A stretch of 64,000 bases of DNA from Centrapalus pauciflorus (GCA_020465985.1 JAANYP010004368.1:186001-250000); one strand, 5' to 3'; counted from the first letter of the stretch, positions 45,447 to 59,335 are shown. The notes: a model not told the origin generated them from the sequence alone. A program made the numbers and translations.

Positions 45447-46720
45447 ATACCCACAAAATATTCCCACGAATGTTTATCCGTGGGTATATACCCACGAATT
45501 ACGCTCGGATTACCCATGATGAGTGGGTTAAAAATGTGATCAAAGTTACACATGGTTTTCCTACGGAATTACCCACAATTTTACCCACAGAATGTAATTT
45601 CATGTGTAATGTGTGGGTAAATTTTTCCCGCTAAAATATTTCTCATTGATTACCTACGGATTGTATTATCGTGGGTAAATTAATGGGTAATTCCATCGGT
45701 ACAAATATGTTTACACACAAATCCTACACATTTTTTGTTTCGTGGGTAATCCATGTGTATTGTATTATATTGATTTAAAATATAATTATTTTAAAATTAT
45801 TTTACCAACGATATCAACGTCGTGTGTATGTCGTGGGTAAAAGATTTCCCGCTAAAATATTTCCCATAGATTACCCAACGTTTATGTTGTCATGGGTAAT
45901 TTTCTAAGTGTATATTTATGCTTACACACAAATTTTACATAGTGTTTGCTTCGTGACTAATTTTCATGGGTTATCCGTGTGTATTTATTGAATTGATTTA
46001 AATTATATTTACCATCAAAAGAATAATGAAATATTTTACCCATAATATCAATGTCATGTGTAATTCATGGTTAAAATATTTTTCGCTATGATATTTTCAC
46101 AGACTGTATTGCTATGGATAATATATATAGGTGTAAATTTATAATTATACACGATTTTACACATTCTTTATTCCGTGGATAATTTTCATGGGTGACTCGT
46201 GTGCATTGTATTGAAACAATTAATGAAGATTTTAATTGACCTCCAAAAGTGTAATGAAATATTTACCCATGATATTAATGTCATGTGTAATTCATGGTTA
46301 TAATATTTTTCGCTAAAATGTTTCCACAGAATACTTAGAGACTATACTGCTATGGGTAATATATATAGTTGTAAATTTATAATTACACACGTTTTACACA
46401 ATCTTTATTCTGTGGATAATTTTCATGGGTGATCCATGTGCACTGTATTGAAACAATTAATGAAGATTTTAATTTACTTTCAAAAGTGTAATGAAATCTT
46501 TAACCCCCCCCCCCCCCTCCCCGGCAATACCAGTGTTGTCGTATGTGATCTATGGGTAAAAGATTTCTCTCTGAAACATTTTTCACAGATTACTCTGGGA
46601 ATGTAGTGTCATGTGTCATTTAATGGGTACAAATTTATGTTTACACACGAATTTTTACATTCTTTGTTCCATAAGTAATTTTATATTTGATCAATGTGTA
46701 AACTAGGGGTGAATATTCCC
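45447..46720. repeat. Left subterminal repeats of CACTA
   Basis: More than a dozen ACCCACGAATT / GTGGGTAA motifs, both orientations. In En/Spm such motifs bind the TNPA protein; here that role is inferred. A C14 homopolymer lies at 46504-46517. Confidence 0.75.
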
Positions 46721-49498
46721 GCTAAAAAGTATCTCATTGAATACAAATATCTTTGTTACTGTGTAACATTTATTGATATAAACAATTATAATTCATTTTC
46801 TTAACATTTACCATTCATTTCTTTCTACTATGATAAATATGATCTAAATAAATTTAGGACACTTAACCACTTTTTCTTGGTAACTTATAGGAACATAAGT
46901 TTATTATTTTCAAAACCTCTAGCTTTCTTTTATTTATAAGTTGCATTTGGATAAATTTTTTGTATGAGTTTAATAATTAACAAGCTCGCATGCCATAGCA
47001 GCTTCAGCTTATAAAAAAGGAATTACCAAATTAACCTTAATTGATTATTATTTTAATATGGTTTAGTTATAAATATGAATTTTTATGTCATTTATATTTT
47101 CGGTTCAACTTAAGCTACTTTACCAAACACATCCGCTAACAAAACCTCCAACAACAGCCATAGCTCCAACTATTTTTATCCAAACATGCTGATTATCATA
47201 TATCTCTTAGTTATACATCATACGACCTATAACATATATGGTTTGTCTAGCACTCAACTTGAGGGCATATAGGAACTTACATTATGGTTTTTAAAGGTTT
47301 CACTAGGGGTGACAATTTTGACCCAACGGACCGAATAGTTAAATGGACCCACTGTAAAAACTAAGATAGAACATAATTTTTTTTTAAAAAAAATGAAAAT
47401 TTATAAAACAATTTATTAAAAAAAATTATTCTTTGAAAAAAATTTCAATATTATGTAAATTAATAGACTACTTATAAAATAAAATGATATTTTTGGTCAT
47501 TTTGAATACATTAGTTAAAATTTATAAAAATTTTAACGCAATTGAATTAGTATGGAAAAAACAAATTATTGGTTTTTTAATTAATAAAAAACAGTTCCAT
47601 ATGTATGTATCTAACTCGTATACATATATTATATTAGATTACTTAATAAAAATTTCTAAAATGCCAAACCCATTTTTTCTTTAGCGATTTCCGTCATCGG
47701 CCAGTTTCACCAAAACCTACGGATTGGCCGATTACGGTACATATCTCACAACTCACGTACCTTATCATCTTCAAATCGACGATAACAGAGTTGCGAAGAA
47801 GATGGGAGACATGACATTCAAAAGTAATCCTCATCTAATCTACAATCCCGACTACCCAGTGGGTTGGTTGAACTTCGTCTATATTTTCGAATTCAATAGA
47901 AACCTAATGAGCGTCTCCTCCACCAGACGGTTACCCCCAACTTCAATTGTCACAATTCATTGTTGTCATCGTTGCCTCGAACACAGTTACAGGTTCGTGA
48001 TTGAAAACATTAAGCCCTAACTCTAAACTCCTATTACACAATTTCAATTTCATGTTGGTTATTTATATATGTTCGAACAAATTCATGAATTTATATGGTA
48101 TATGACTATATATGTTAGATTGTTAGTCGATTTTGGCTCTAACTTCGTTTGAAGTAGAAGTTTCGACAAATTTGTATGATGGATTTTCAATTTGATTCCG
48201 ATTCCACTTTGCTACATTTTGATACTTGCTCTCGTTTGTAAAGCTAGTAGACCATATTTGTGTTGCTTTCAAACATCATATATAATTGCTTAGTTAAAAA
48301 TTACTCACATGAAAACATTAGATATGAAGGATCATATAATGCAATTGTGGTATTAGAACTCATGACATCTATTAATCTGGTAGAGAACTTAGTCATTAGG
48401 CTCAATAATTAAGTTGTCCCTGGTGATGCATTGCTCCTTATTAAATATAACAGTAAAACACCTCAAGCATTTAAAATACAGAGAAGTTCCTATTGTCCTG
48501 AACTTTTTTTAAGCTAAATGGTGAAATGTATAATATCAAAATAAAGTACAAGATAGAACCAAATTAGCAAAAGACAATTTAGTAAAGAAGCACATCACTT
48601 TGTGAAGCATTACTTTCGTTGGTTTTCTCAATATGCAACTTTAATTCTTTGCATAAATTCTCTTACAACTGTACTAGATAATTATGTGAGTAGAATAATG
48701 ACATTTGATTCATTTGCAAAGATGAAAACGTGGAATGATGCAACAGTAAAATACCAACAACAATATATATCACAAATACATGCAATTAAGTTGTTGTCAA
48801 CCTAAAATAAATCATGAAAGGGAAAATACTTCAGAATGTAAAGCAACAACAATCATAATCATCACCATCCAAATGATACTTAAAACATTAAACCATGTCT
48901 CCAAAGCAATAAACTCAAGATAAACTATGCAACAATGACTTAAAGGAGAATAGTAATCACTGCCACATGTGAGTCAAATTCAAATTTAAAAAGCAGCACC
49001 ATAACAACAACAACTAATATCCAATACAAACAACACAAGAAGTTAACAGCATCCTCTGCCATCTGGAAGTGAATATGTCCCTTGTCAGTGACCTTACTCC
49101 CTAAGTGCTTCTCGTGATCAAAGGTTCTACAAAACAAGGAGTAGTAATGTTGTGGGATAAGTACTACAGTGATCAAACTGAACAAAGTTTTTTTTTACAT
49201 CAAGAGCCATGTGCAGTTGTGGAAACCATGTTGTAATTGACTTCATTGGTGGCAATTAGAATTGAGTACCTAGAAAGGTTACTGTTGCAAGTTAGCCTAC
49301 CAAAATTCACAAGTAGAATAAACCCAATATAAATTAAAAAACTCATAAATAATTTTTTTGTAAAATTTATGTTCAATGATATAATGGCACATAACAATTA
49401 AAGTCAACTTTTTTATACCTTTTAGTAGAAAATGAAGTAATTTGTTTTGACAGGAGAACTTCGGTTGTTATTTAGTCATCTACTAGTATACTTTTAAA
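46721..49498. other. CACTA interior upstream of TNP2-like gene
   Basis: Mostly AT-rich and without usable frames. 47306-47340 (AGGGGTGACAATTTTGACCC) looks like the end of a hAT-type MITE, unpaired as far as I see. 47697-48020 is a locally GC-richer block with a 98-codon frame (47724-48020) that I do not recognise. Confidence 0.4.
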
Positions 49499-52400
49499 AT
49501 GAGGACCGATCGAGAATGGATGTATAATCGACATCTAGAAGGACACAGGTATACGAATCCTGAATTTATAGCAGGGGTTGTATCATTTGTGGAATATGCC
49601 TGTCAGGAATCTGCATATATGGATATTGATAAAATACGCTGCCCTTGTCGTAAATGTGAAAATCGAAAGTTTCATTTACCCGAAGAGGTAAAGTTGCACC
49701 TTGTGAGGAAGGGGTTTGTTAAGGACTACTATCAGTGGGTTTGTCATGGTGATTTTTTAGTTAAATCGAGCTCTATGCAATCACAATGCAATACCTCATA
49801 TATTAGGGATGTCGAATGGTCAAATCCATATCATAACATGGTCATTGATGGGATGGGTCATGATATTAATCCACAACATGATGATGATAATGATGAATCT
49901 GAGCCACCTGACCCCAAAACTCAAAGGTTATATGACTTGCTTCGTAAAGCTGATGAACCATTATGGGTAGGTTGTTCAAAACTCTCACAATTGTCTACCG
50001 TTGCTAGGATGTTAAATATAAAATCGGAGTCTCGTATGTCAGAGAAGACATATGATGCTGTGTTGCAACTTTTCAAAGATGCATTACCATCTGATAATAA
50101 ACTGGTTGGTAGCTTTTATGAGACAAAGAAGTTTGCTGCAGATTTAGGCCTACCAGGCGAGAAAATCCATTGTTGCATTAATGGATGTATGTTATATTGG
50201 CGTGAAGATGATTGCAGAACAACTTGCAAGTATTGTCATCATCCTCGATATAAACAAAGAAGAAGGGGCATGAAAAAAAGTTATATTGACAAACCAACTC
50301 GGGTGATGCATTACTTTCCTCTTGCACCTAGGTTACAGAGATTGTATGCTTCCAAAGTCACAGCCAAGCATATGAGGTGGCACCATGAACATGTTCAGAG
50401 GGATGGTGTCATGTCTCACCCCTCTGATGCTGAGGCATGGAAGCATTTTGATCGTATGAATCCTTCATTTGCATTAGAGACTCGGAATGTAAGGTTGGGA
50501 TTATGTACTGACGGGTTCCAACCATTTGGGCAGTCAGGACAACAATATTCATGTTGGCCTGTCATTGTAACACCATATAATTTACCTCCATGGATGTGCA
50601 TGAAAGATCCATACATGTTTTTGACTATTATTGTACCCGGGCCAAAGAATCCAAAACAAAGAATAGATGTTTTTTTGCAGCCACTAATAGCAGAATTATT
50701 GGTACTGTGGGAGGGTATACAAACATATGATGTTTCGAAGGAGCATAATTTTCTCATGAGAGCTTCACTTATGTGGACCATTAATGATTTTCCAGCTTAT
50801 GGAATGTTGTCTGGGTGGAGCACAGCAGGAAAAAAAGCTTGTCCATATTGTATGGAGAATTCAAAAGCCTTTAGTTTATCTAATGGTCGTAAAGTTTCAT
50901 GGTTTGATTGCCATCGTCAATTCCTACCAGAGCATCATCCTTTTAGACGAAATAAGAATGACTTTATTAAAAATAGGATCGAAGAGTCTGCTTCTCCATT
51001 GATGTTGATAGGTGAAGAAGTCATCAAGCAAATTGACGATTTCACATTGAAGAAAGTTACAGAAAGTGAAGGGGTGGAATGGAATGCCACTATTAGCAAG
51101 TCATGTGGATGGAGGAAACGCAGCATATTTTGGGATTTGCCTTATTGGAGTATCAATTTGATCCGACATAATTTGGATGTTATGCATATCGAGAAAAATG
51201 TTTTTGAGAATGTATTTGAAACAATAATGGATATTTAAGGGAAAACCAAAGATAATGCTAATGCAAGGGAGGATATAAAGATTTATTGCAGGCGTAAGGA
51301 TTTCGAGAAAAATGAGTTGACCGGGAAATATCCAAAAGCTTGTTATAGCTTAGGAAAAGAGGAGAAAAAGGTTATCTGTGATTGGGTTTCAAAACTCAAG
51401 TTTCCTGACAGGTATGTTTCTAATATGTCAAGGTGTGTAGACTTGCAAAAGTACAAGCTTTTTGGGATGAAAAGTCATGATTGTCATGTGTTCATGCAAT
51501 GATTAATCCCGATAGCTTTTCGTGAATTGTTACCAACCCCAGTTTGGAAAGCATTAACTGAGTTAAGCTTGTTTTTTAGAGATCTTACATGTACCATGAT
51601 TAAAGAGGACGATATGATTAGACTTCAAAAAGACATTCCTGTTATTTTATGCAAATTGGAAATAATATTTCCTCCTAGTTTCTTTGACTTTATGGAACAC
51701 GTTCCGGTTCATCTGCCTTATGAAGCAAAGGTTGCTGGGCCTGTTCAATACCGATGGATGTACCCATTTGAAAGGTAACATTAAAGTGATAATTTTGAAT
51801 TCATATTTAAACCTTTCCAACTAAAGTATCAACAAAATGCATTTTTCCTCAATGTAGGTACTTGCGAAAATTGAAACTGAAGGTGACTAATAAAGCTAAG
51901 GTTGAAGGTTCAATTGCTAATGCTTACTTGATTGAGGAAACATCCATGTTTTGTTCACATTACTTTGAACCTCATGTTAGCACAAAGGTGAACATGGTGC
52001 CTCGTAATGATGATGGACGTGACCTGGAATCAGATGAAGGAAATATGTCTATATTCATGTCTAGCGGTCGGTCATATGGGCGAGGAAAGTCAAGACGTTT
52101 AACCGATGAGGAGTATGATGCTGCTAGAATCTATGTGTTACTTAACTGCGTTGAGATTGAAGAATATGTCAAGTAAGTTTTATAAATAAAACTTAATAAT
52201 TTACAACTTCAACCACATCAATGTTGTTAATATAATCTATCTTTTCTTAGGGTATATGTTGAAGATATAAAGGCAACTCAGCCAAATATTACAGATGTGC
52301 AAGTTGACACTAGGCTTGAGAGTGAATTTTCAAGTTGGTTTAATAACTACGTAAGTATCACATCTCTTATGGCACCACTATTTATAATTATATGAAAGAC

Positions 52401-53078
52401 ATAAATTTAATTGAATGAATATAGGCACATGATTCAAGGAATGTCAATAGTCAAATCATGAAGGACGTTGCTTCAGGGCCTTTGAGAAATGTGACCACTT
52501 ATCCAGTATATTTTGTTAATGGGTATAAATTTCACACGAGTGAGCATGGTTCAGGGAGATCATCCTTTAATAGTGGGGTGTGCATAAAGGGTTCTAATTA
52601 TAGTGATCTTTCAATGGACTATTATGGAAATTTAGGGGAGATTGTGCAATTAGAGTATCCAGCACTACCAATTAAAAGAGTTGTATTATTCAAGTGTGAT
52701 TGGTTTGATCCAACACCAAATGTTGGGATGAAGGTTCACAAAGAGTATAATCTAGTTGAAGTCAACCATAAAAGAAGGTTTAACAAGTATGAACCTTTTG
52801 GTTTGGCAACTCAAGCATCACAAGTCTATTATGCATCCTATCCGAGCTTGCGACGTGATAAAGTTGATTGGTGGTCTGTGTGTAAAGTCAAACCTAGATC
52901 ACATATTGATCTTCCAACCGAAGACATGGCTTTCCAAGATGAAGAAGTAGAAGAGCATTCACTTAATGTGGTTGATCAATTAACAATACCACTAAATGAT
53001 TCAAGTGCTGTTTTAGTTGATATAATGGTGGTCATGATGATGAGCACTTTGATAATGATGACGATTAAACATTCATAA
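49499..53078 (+). pseudogene. TNP2-like CACTA transposase
   Basis: ATG 49499. Exon 1 (49499-51774): Transpos_assoc domain (residues 3-80, CPCRKC), then Transposase_21 (about 270-500) with LCTDGFQPFG, TINDFPAYG and ACPYC. In-frame stops: TAA at 51236-51238 (MDI-stop-GKTKD, where K is usual) and TGA at 51500-51502 (expected CGA). DUF4218 at 51503-51774 (LPVHLP-type: VPVHLPYEAKVAGPVQYRWMYPFER). Introns 51775-51857, 52173-52250 and 52351-52424, all GT-AG and phase-consistent. DUF4216 near the end (FKCDWFDP, YASYPS). The last residues are out of frame (expected acidic tail). Catalyses cut-and-paste transposition in intact relatives; this copy needs at least two stops read through. Confidence 0.88.
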
Positions 53079-54169
53079 TGACATTCAATAGAATTTTCTG
53101 TTCATTATCGAATTTTGTAACTAGTTTCACTTCGACAATCTAATAATATATATTGCTTTTCTTTTTATCTAATTTGATTTCCAGAAGGACTAGATGAACT
53201 TTATACTAGTTTCAATTGTCTACTTTGACCGTTTAACTTGTTTTGTTTCTGGTTTAGTTGGTGTATGCATATTTTTATTTATCAGAATGTTACATATCAT
53301 CTTCTATTCTTGTATATTGATTCTCTGTTAGGCTTCCCATATGATTTTTATCAACTGACTTAGCACCTTGATATCACCCATCCAGGTCTGGTCGTGTACT
53401 TAATCAATTTCAAATGCTTAGGTTTGCATATTCATGGCTTACTGTGATTAAACCTAGAGGAAATTGAACATGATCAATCTTGTTTGCATGTAACTTTATT
53501 TTGCATATTCTCACATAATTTGGTATAATTATTGTGGAACTTGTTTGCATCAATTTTGTATTAGACAAGGGTATTAATTGTTGATGTCGCATGTTGCTCT
53601 AATGAGCTTTGATATGTAAAGAATCTACCAGTGACTAATCATTGTGGTATTGTTAAGCATGTTAACACTCATGATCATAATTTTGATCTGACAGTTAAGT
53701 GAGTGCCTTTGGCCTGTTTTTCCTCAGATTACTCCATGGTTTCGTCCTTATCAGGTACACAATTGCCTTTTCTCTACCTGGTAGTCAATTAGTGCACTGA
53801 TTATGGGATCTCTTCGAGGCTGTCACACCACTTTGCAATTCTTGTATGGTTTCTCTTCGAGGCTGTCACGCTTTTAGTTGTCTTTCGTGCTATTATAGTC
53901 GGTTTCTGTTTAGTTTTAGTTCATCTCTTGGTTCAAAGGAAGGGTACATTATGAGTTGCCAAATTAATGCAACGACCTTTCTATTATTTAGTATATAAGT
54001 ATATATCTGTGTCTAATTAGCTAGAGCTTAACAATTTCTTAGTCCTTATTGGTATATCCTTTTCATATGAATCAAACTTGATCATCCCCTTGCTTTGCAG
54101 TTTTTTTTGTTGTTTTAAGCTTTAGTATATTCTTTTTTTCTTGAAATATGGTTAGTAGTGGTAGCAAAC
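53079..54169 (+). other. Region between TNP2-like and TNPA-like genes
   Basis: No frame worth calling. An 18-bp direct repeat (TCTCTTCGAGGCTGTCAC) at 53809-53826 and 53852-53869. Probably holds the 5' UTR of the next gene. Confidence 0.4.
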
Positions 54170-55725
54170 ATGGCTAGAGGAAGGGGAGGCATGTCACTGT
54201 CAAGAAGAGGACCATCAAATGAGACTCATGCTAACTCAACAATCAATGATGCTGGTAATCCAATCAATGATGCTGGTAATGAAGCCTCGCATGAAACTCG
54301 GATGGATACAAATCAAGACTCCCAATCGAATGATAACGACTTACGTATTCCATCACATGGAACAGGAAGAAAACATTTACGTATTTACAAAGGAGCGTAA
54401 GTAAATGATTGATTTATAGTTTGAGTGACAATTTGAATATGATATAATTCGTTTGCCATTTTTTAAGAAAATAATTTAATTTGTTTGTTGATCATTACAA
54501 CAGGTTGGAAAATTCCAGTGAATGTGCTAGAGTTATGACAAAGAAATTTAAAGAACGCATTGATATTGATGCTTATACATGGACAAAGGTGAAGGATACT
54601 ACAAAAAACTTTTATTTTGAAGAGTTCAAGGTATTTGTTATTTATGTTTAAATTGTTTGATTGATGAGGCTTATGTTATGTAGTGTAACTATTAATATTT
54701 TGGATCTTAATAGAAACATTATGTATGGGATACCGAGTTAGAGGTACAAATAAAGATATTATGGGAAAAGAAGGCTGGAGAACGATAGACTGATCTTATG
54801 AGGGAAGTAAGACAAAAAACGGTGAAACCATCGTACATGACCGATGCAGTTTGGAATAGTTTCAGAGCTTATTGGGGTACATCAAAGTATAAAGAGAAAC
54901 AACAAATAAATACACAAAACCGACAAAAAGGTGAAGGGTCATCGACTCATACCGGAGGGTCGGTATCCTATCCTGAGCATGCGAAAAGACTAGTAAGTTT
55001 TGTCAATTATAGTTTTATATATGTGTTGTAGTTTGTGTTATATCCATACGCACAGGTAACATTAGACATATTACTCAAACTGATTTATATATTCATGTTA
55101 TCATAGGAAGCCTTGTTGAATCGTCCACCTACAGCATTCGATCTCTTTGTTCATACTCATACCAAAGGTCATGATAAACAAACTTTTATAAATGAGAAAG
55201 CACGAGCAACTCATGTAAGTTTTTGTTCCAAAATATGCAATATGTTTGTTTATTTTATAATTACTCAATTTACATGTATAATACCATATAATGACATGAT
55301 AATATGTTGCATTTAAGCAAACACACGAGATAAACAATGCATCTGAATCTCAGTCCCAACCGGTAGATGAAACAATGCTTTATTACGAGGCAGCGGGCGG
55401 ACAAAAGAAAGGGTGAGTGTACGGTATTGGTTCCCTAGCAGGATCTTACTATCCAGATTTGCACAACAACATAGACTCAACAACTCCTAATGTTGATAAA
55501 ACGACAAATCTATGTAAAAAAATCGATGCACTACAAAAAATTGTTGTGATGTTGTGCAATCATGTTGGATTACCAGTTCCAGATTTTGACTTTGATGGTG
55601 ACAATAATCAAGCTAATGGTGAAAGAAATGTTCAACATCCTACAAATGCAAGTTATTCTGATGCAGCTATGAATGAGGCGGGAGGATCAGGTGAGGAGGA
55701 TGATGATCTTCATAGTGTTAGCTAG
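54170..55725 (+). pseudogene. TNPA-like CACTA protein (Transposase_24 type)
   Basis: ATG 54170, five exons with GT-AG introns at 54397-54503, 54631-54713, 54993-55106 and 55215-55317. Exon 1: polar, Asn/Asp-rich with a duplicated INDAGN. Exons 2-4: the plant Transposase_24 domain (VWNSFRAYWGTSKYKEK, RPPTAFDLFVHTHTK). Exon 5: EAAGGQKKG, then TGA at 55412-55414 (expected CGA, R) before VYGIGS; a short coiled coil follows. A TAG at 54788-54790 also interrupts exon 3. In En/Spm the corresponding protein binds the subterminal repeats. Confidence 0.85.
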
Positions 55726-56492
55726 ATAGTAGATACTTTGAGACATTCTTTGATAAGTTTTATTTAATGTTTTTTTATGTCTAAAACATTATTGGGATTG
55801 ACGTTTTGTTATAGTTTTATGATTAAGATTGGTATTTGGATGATTTTCCTATGGTTTTATTCTAGGAAGTTATCATTGTATGATCTCTATCCTTGTACAT
55901 CTGATGTCAATTTATGAAAGTTTAAGGATATTAAATAATCATGTAAAATATTAATTTAGTCATGAAATTATTCATGGAAAATGGTCATGGGTAATACAAA
56001 ATAATTTCATGGGTAAATAATAATAAAAATATAAAAATAGAAATTATCTACCCACAAAATTTTTTTATACCCATTAATAATTAATATGTGGGTACTTTTA
56101 CCCACGAATTACCTGCGACTAATATATGGGTATTCTTCTAGTAATTTGTAAATATGGCTACATAATTACCCATGGATTTAAAAAAATTCCCCACGAATAA
56201 TGTTGTGTGTAATTTACCCATAGATTAACCACAGTTGAATTTGTGGGTATTATCGTGGTTATGTATAAATCCAAGAAATGAGTTACCCACGAACAATTTA
56301 ATATTACCACAAACACTTTTGTGGGTGAATTCCCCATGGATTGAAAAACGTCGTGGGTACATATTTACCCACGGAGGGTATATCCACCCACCTTACTTTG
56401 TGGGTAATTGGTGGGTAATCATAAAATACCTACGAATTTAGTCCTTTTCCACACGGATTTCATTTGTGGGTAATCGAGGGGATTTTTGTATA
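55726..56492. repeat. Right subterminal repeats of CACTA
   Basis: 55726-55970 is AT-rich 3' flank of the gene. 55975-56480 has about fifteen GTGGGTAA / TACCCACGAATT motifs, mirroring the left end. Confidence 0.75.
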
Positions 56493-56948
56493 ATATGACG
56501 ATACAATATGATTACAAACGAGCAAATGTATAATACAATTTTTTTTATTGAAAATGTTAATTATTTTTACTATGAAGAATTTACATTAAAGTTTACAAAA
56601 ATAAATTATATAAAATTATTTAAAGGGATAAGATATTTTAACTTAATTTGGATAAATATGATTTTTTGAAGGTTTAGTTGAAAGAAGAAATAAGTAAGGG
56701 TATAATGGTCATTAATTAATAGTCAATATTACATATGAGTTTTAAATGTTTTAAAAATAGTTAAATTAATGAATTTGGATATATATGATATTAATGAAGT
56801 TTAAGAGGGATATATGTGATATTAATTATTAAAATTGGGTATATATATATGATATTATGATGTTTAGGAGAGATATATATGATATTAAAATTTTAAGTTG
56901 GGTATATATGATTATGATATTTTGGAGGGGTATATATGAAATTCTCTC
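56489..56948 (-). repeat. Right TIR of Mutator-like element
   Basis: Reverse complement of 44076-44528 with scattered differences and a few small gaps. The inner edge abuts the CACTA end exactly. Confidence 0.88.
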
Positions 56949-56957
56949 TTTTAATTA

Positions 56958-57830
56958 AACCGTGACCATTAATAACTTTTAACCAAACAACACCTAATAG
57001 TTCATGATCAAAAAATACTTATAGACATGACTTTTTCCTTTAATGATGAATATTATTTAGTTTTAGACACTCATAAGAAACGAAACCTTAACCTTAAAAT
57101 ATTTATAGTCACAATACTTTTCTTTTATCATGACAATTGTTTACTTTTAGACACAGTTATTCAACTAAATCGTGACCTTAGAATACTTATAGTTATAGAT
57201 TTTTTCTTTTAACATATGTGGCTAACATATTATAGTTCTGGGTCACAAAGGGATTTTCGTGACCATATATCTTAGTTTTATGTTACAGCTTATTTATGTG
57301 AGAGGGTGGAGATATAAGTGAGAGGTCACGGGTTCGACTCCCATCGGAAGCAAGTTGAAATTTAGGTGGAGAAAGTAAGTCTTGTGGTAAAGGAGTAGTT
57401 TAGGAGCAGGAGTAGGATAGTTTGTCGTTCAAAAAAAATTTTATGTGACTAATTATATTCTATGATTTACTCACGTTCAGTATAGACTTGGTGTTGTACC
57501 TTTAGTCACAGAAACATATTTTTATGACCATATACATATTTATCGTCACAGTTATTAGTCATCACAAAATTAATATAGGTATGAAACAAAAACTGTGACA
57601 AATGATGACATTTGGCCATAGTGTTTAGACCATGACAAGTACTTGTCATGATACTTATTTTATACCGTGGCTAAAGGTGCGAATAAGGTTTGCAATAGTC
57701 ACAGTTTTTAGATTATATGTGGCTAAAACAATACTATAAATTCATAAATGACCCTTTAGCCACGGCAATAAGTAAAACCGTGGCGTGTCAGTCCAGACAA
57801 AACCGTGACCATATGTCAATTTTGACCTAG
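56958..57830. mobile_element. Outer CACTA-like element, right remnant
   Basis: Starts with the motifs seen at 43737-44066, then GTCACGGTTTT/GCCACGG-type words towards the end, closing with TTTTGACCTAGTG (57818-57830), i.e. CACTAGGTCAAAA on the other strand. The CACTA reading of this end rests on five bases plus the repeated words. Confidence 0.45.
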
Positions 57831-58060
57831 TGGCAAACGCCGACCTGGCCGCACCCCTACGCCCCCCCTGCGGCCTCCCTTATCTAGCCGCAGACATGGA
57901 CGCACCCTCGTGCCCCCACCCCTGCGGCCACCTCGCTCCAGTTGCTTTTCCTCGGTAGTGACCATAGGTGAGGGCTCGTTGTGTGCCTCAAGAAGTCGTT
58001 GCATGATATCAAGCTTGAACTGAAGTTGTTGATACCATTGTTCATGACTACGAGTTCTTT
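57816..58060 (-). pseudogene. Possible gag scrap with GC-rich duplication
   Basis: Minus-strand frame with SHEQWYQQLQFKLDIMQRLLEAHNEP followed by an Arg/Gly-rich tail made of two copies of a ~50-bp GC-rich unit (57841-57937). The first part has the feel of a gypsy gag amino end (coiled, Gln-rich) but no capsid motif follows. Confidence 0.3.
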
Positions 58061-58985
58061 AACATCTTCCCTTGAGTGTCAATTAAGATCGTTTGACTTG
58101 TGACTAGCCCATCAACCATGGATTTAATGTTGAGAGTCAGTGTTCAAGGTGTCCAAAATCCAGCAAAGCTGGTCCAGTAGGCCTACTACTACTCTGATCA
58201 CCTGAGATACACACATTAAACATATAAGTCAGCTAACGCTCGTGGGAATGCAAGGTTAGTAGTACGATTATTAAAAAGCTCGATAATAAAATGTTCAACG
58301 TTCCCTATTGACTAGTGTATGAGATCCCACATATATAGCTCGTAACATGTACTCATCCTCGTGGAATAATCCACGTACCTAAATCCCTATACCACGCAAA
58401 TTCTTCGTCAGGAGCACAAAAGGGAATAGGGAGCGACCTGACCCTTGCCCAGCCGTACGGTTTATCACAGTATCTCGGTAGCTCATGTGTCCAAAATCTC
58501 ATATTATACACAGTTCTCAATTAAAACTCAATAGCACATGTATGATAGTGAAGCTCAGTAGTAAAACTCGTAGTAATCTCATAATTAAGAGCCCAGTAAA
58601 ATATCATGCAAGTATATAATAAATAATCGTACATGTATCTTAGAAAAACTTGCAAACTCACCTGACTCACAAATATCGCTTGGTAAGTCTCGGTTCCCTG
58701 CCCGTAACCCGACCCTGTCAACATGAGACTCTGGTAACACAATTTGATAGCCCGATATCACTACCACAACTCAATATACTCAATACACAATTCTCTAATA
58801 TTCCACATAAGTCCTAATACCTGAACACATGACCCAAATACATTAAATACTAGATTTTTTAAATTATAGCTTATACTAGATTTTCAAATAATTTTTTTAT
58901 TTTCATTGTTTTCTTAAATACATTTACTGTTATTTTTAAGATTTATAGTCAAATAGTTTACTATAACTTTGTATTTAAATAGACG
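58061..58985. other. Unassigned sequence
   Basis: No gene or repeat I can name; moderate GC to 58500, then AT-rich. Confidence 0.4.
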
Positions 58986-59335
58986 AGTTAAGGTTATTTT
59001 GACCACCAAAATTTTAAAATTGTCCTATTTAGTCATTAAATTATTCTTTTTACACATTTAGCCATTAAACTTTAGTTTAGTGTTTTATTTATGGAAAATG
59101 ATTAAAACTACTGGCTAATGTATACAAGATATGATAGTTTATTGGTCAAATGTGTACAATATATAATAGTTTTGTGGCCAAATGTGTATAATTTTCAGTG
59201 GTTAAATATGGACAAAAATAGTTTAGTGGCTAAATATGTACGTAAATAAAGCTTAATGGCTAAATGTGCAAAAAAATAATTTAGTGGTTAAATGAGACAA
59301 ATATAAAAGTTGGATAGTTAAAAATGACCTTAACC
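58986..59335. mobile_element. MITE-like inverted-repeat element
   Basis: About 350 bp; left end AGTTAAGGTTATTTTGACC and right end (reverse complement) GGGTTAAGGTCATTTTTAAC; similarity extends roughly 85 bp inward. Interior copies of TTTAGCCATTAAA / TTAGTGGCTAAAT. Superfamily uncertain; no clear duplication. Confidence 0.6.

Larger units (their letters stand above)
45437..56493 (+). mobile_element. CACTA (En/Spm) transposon, decayed
   Basis: Contains TNP2-like and TNPA-like genes and subterminal arrays of TACCCACGAATT-type motifs in both orientations at both ends. Ends inferred: left TACATGTCGAATACCC, right (reverse complement) TACAAAAATCCCCTCGATTACCC; the outermost CACTA itself is lost on both sides, so borders are approximate. 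Confidence 0.7.
44076..56948. mobile_element. Mutator-like element with long TIRs
   Basis: Inverted ends of 453 and 460 bp starting GGGAGAATTTCATATA and GAGAGAATTTCATATA, with a 9-bp duplication. No MuDR-type transposase is visible; the interior is a large AT palindrome and a CACTA element, so this was probably a small non-autonomous element later filled by CACTA. Confidence 0.85.
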
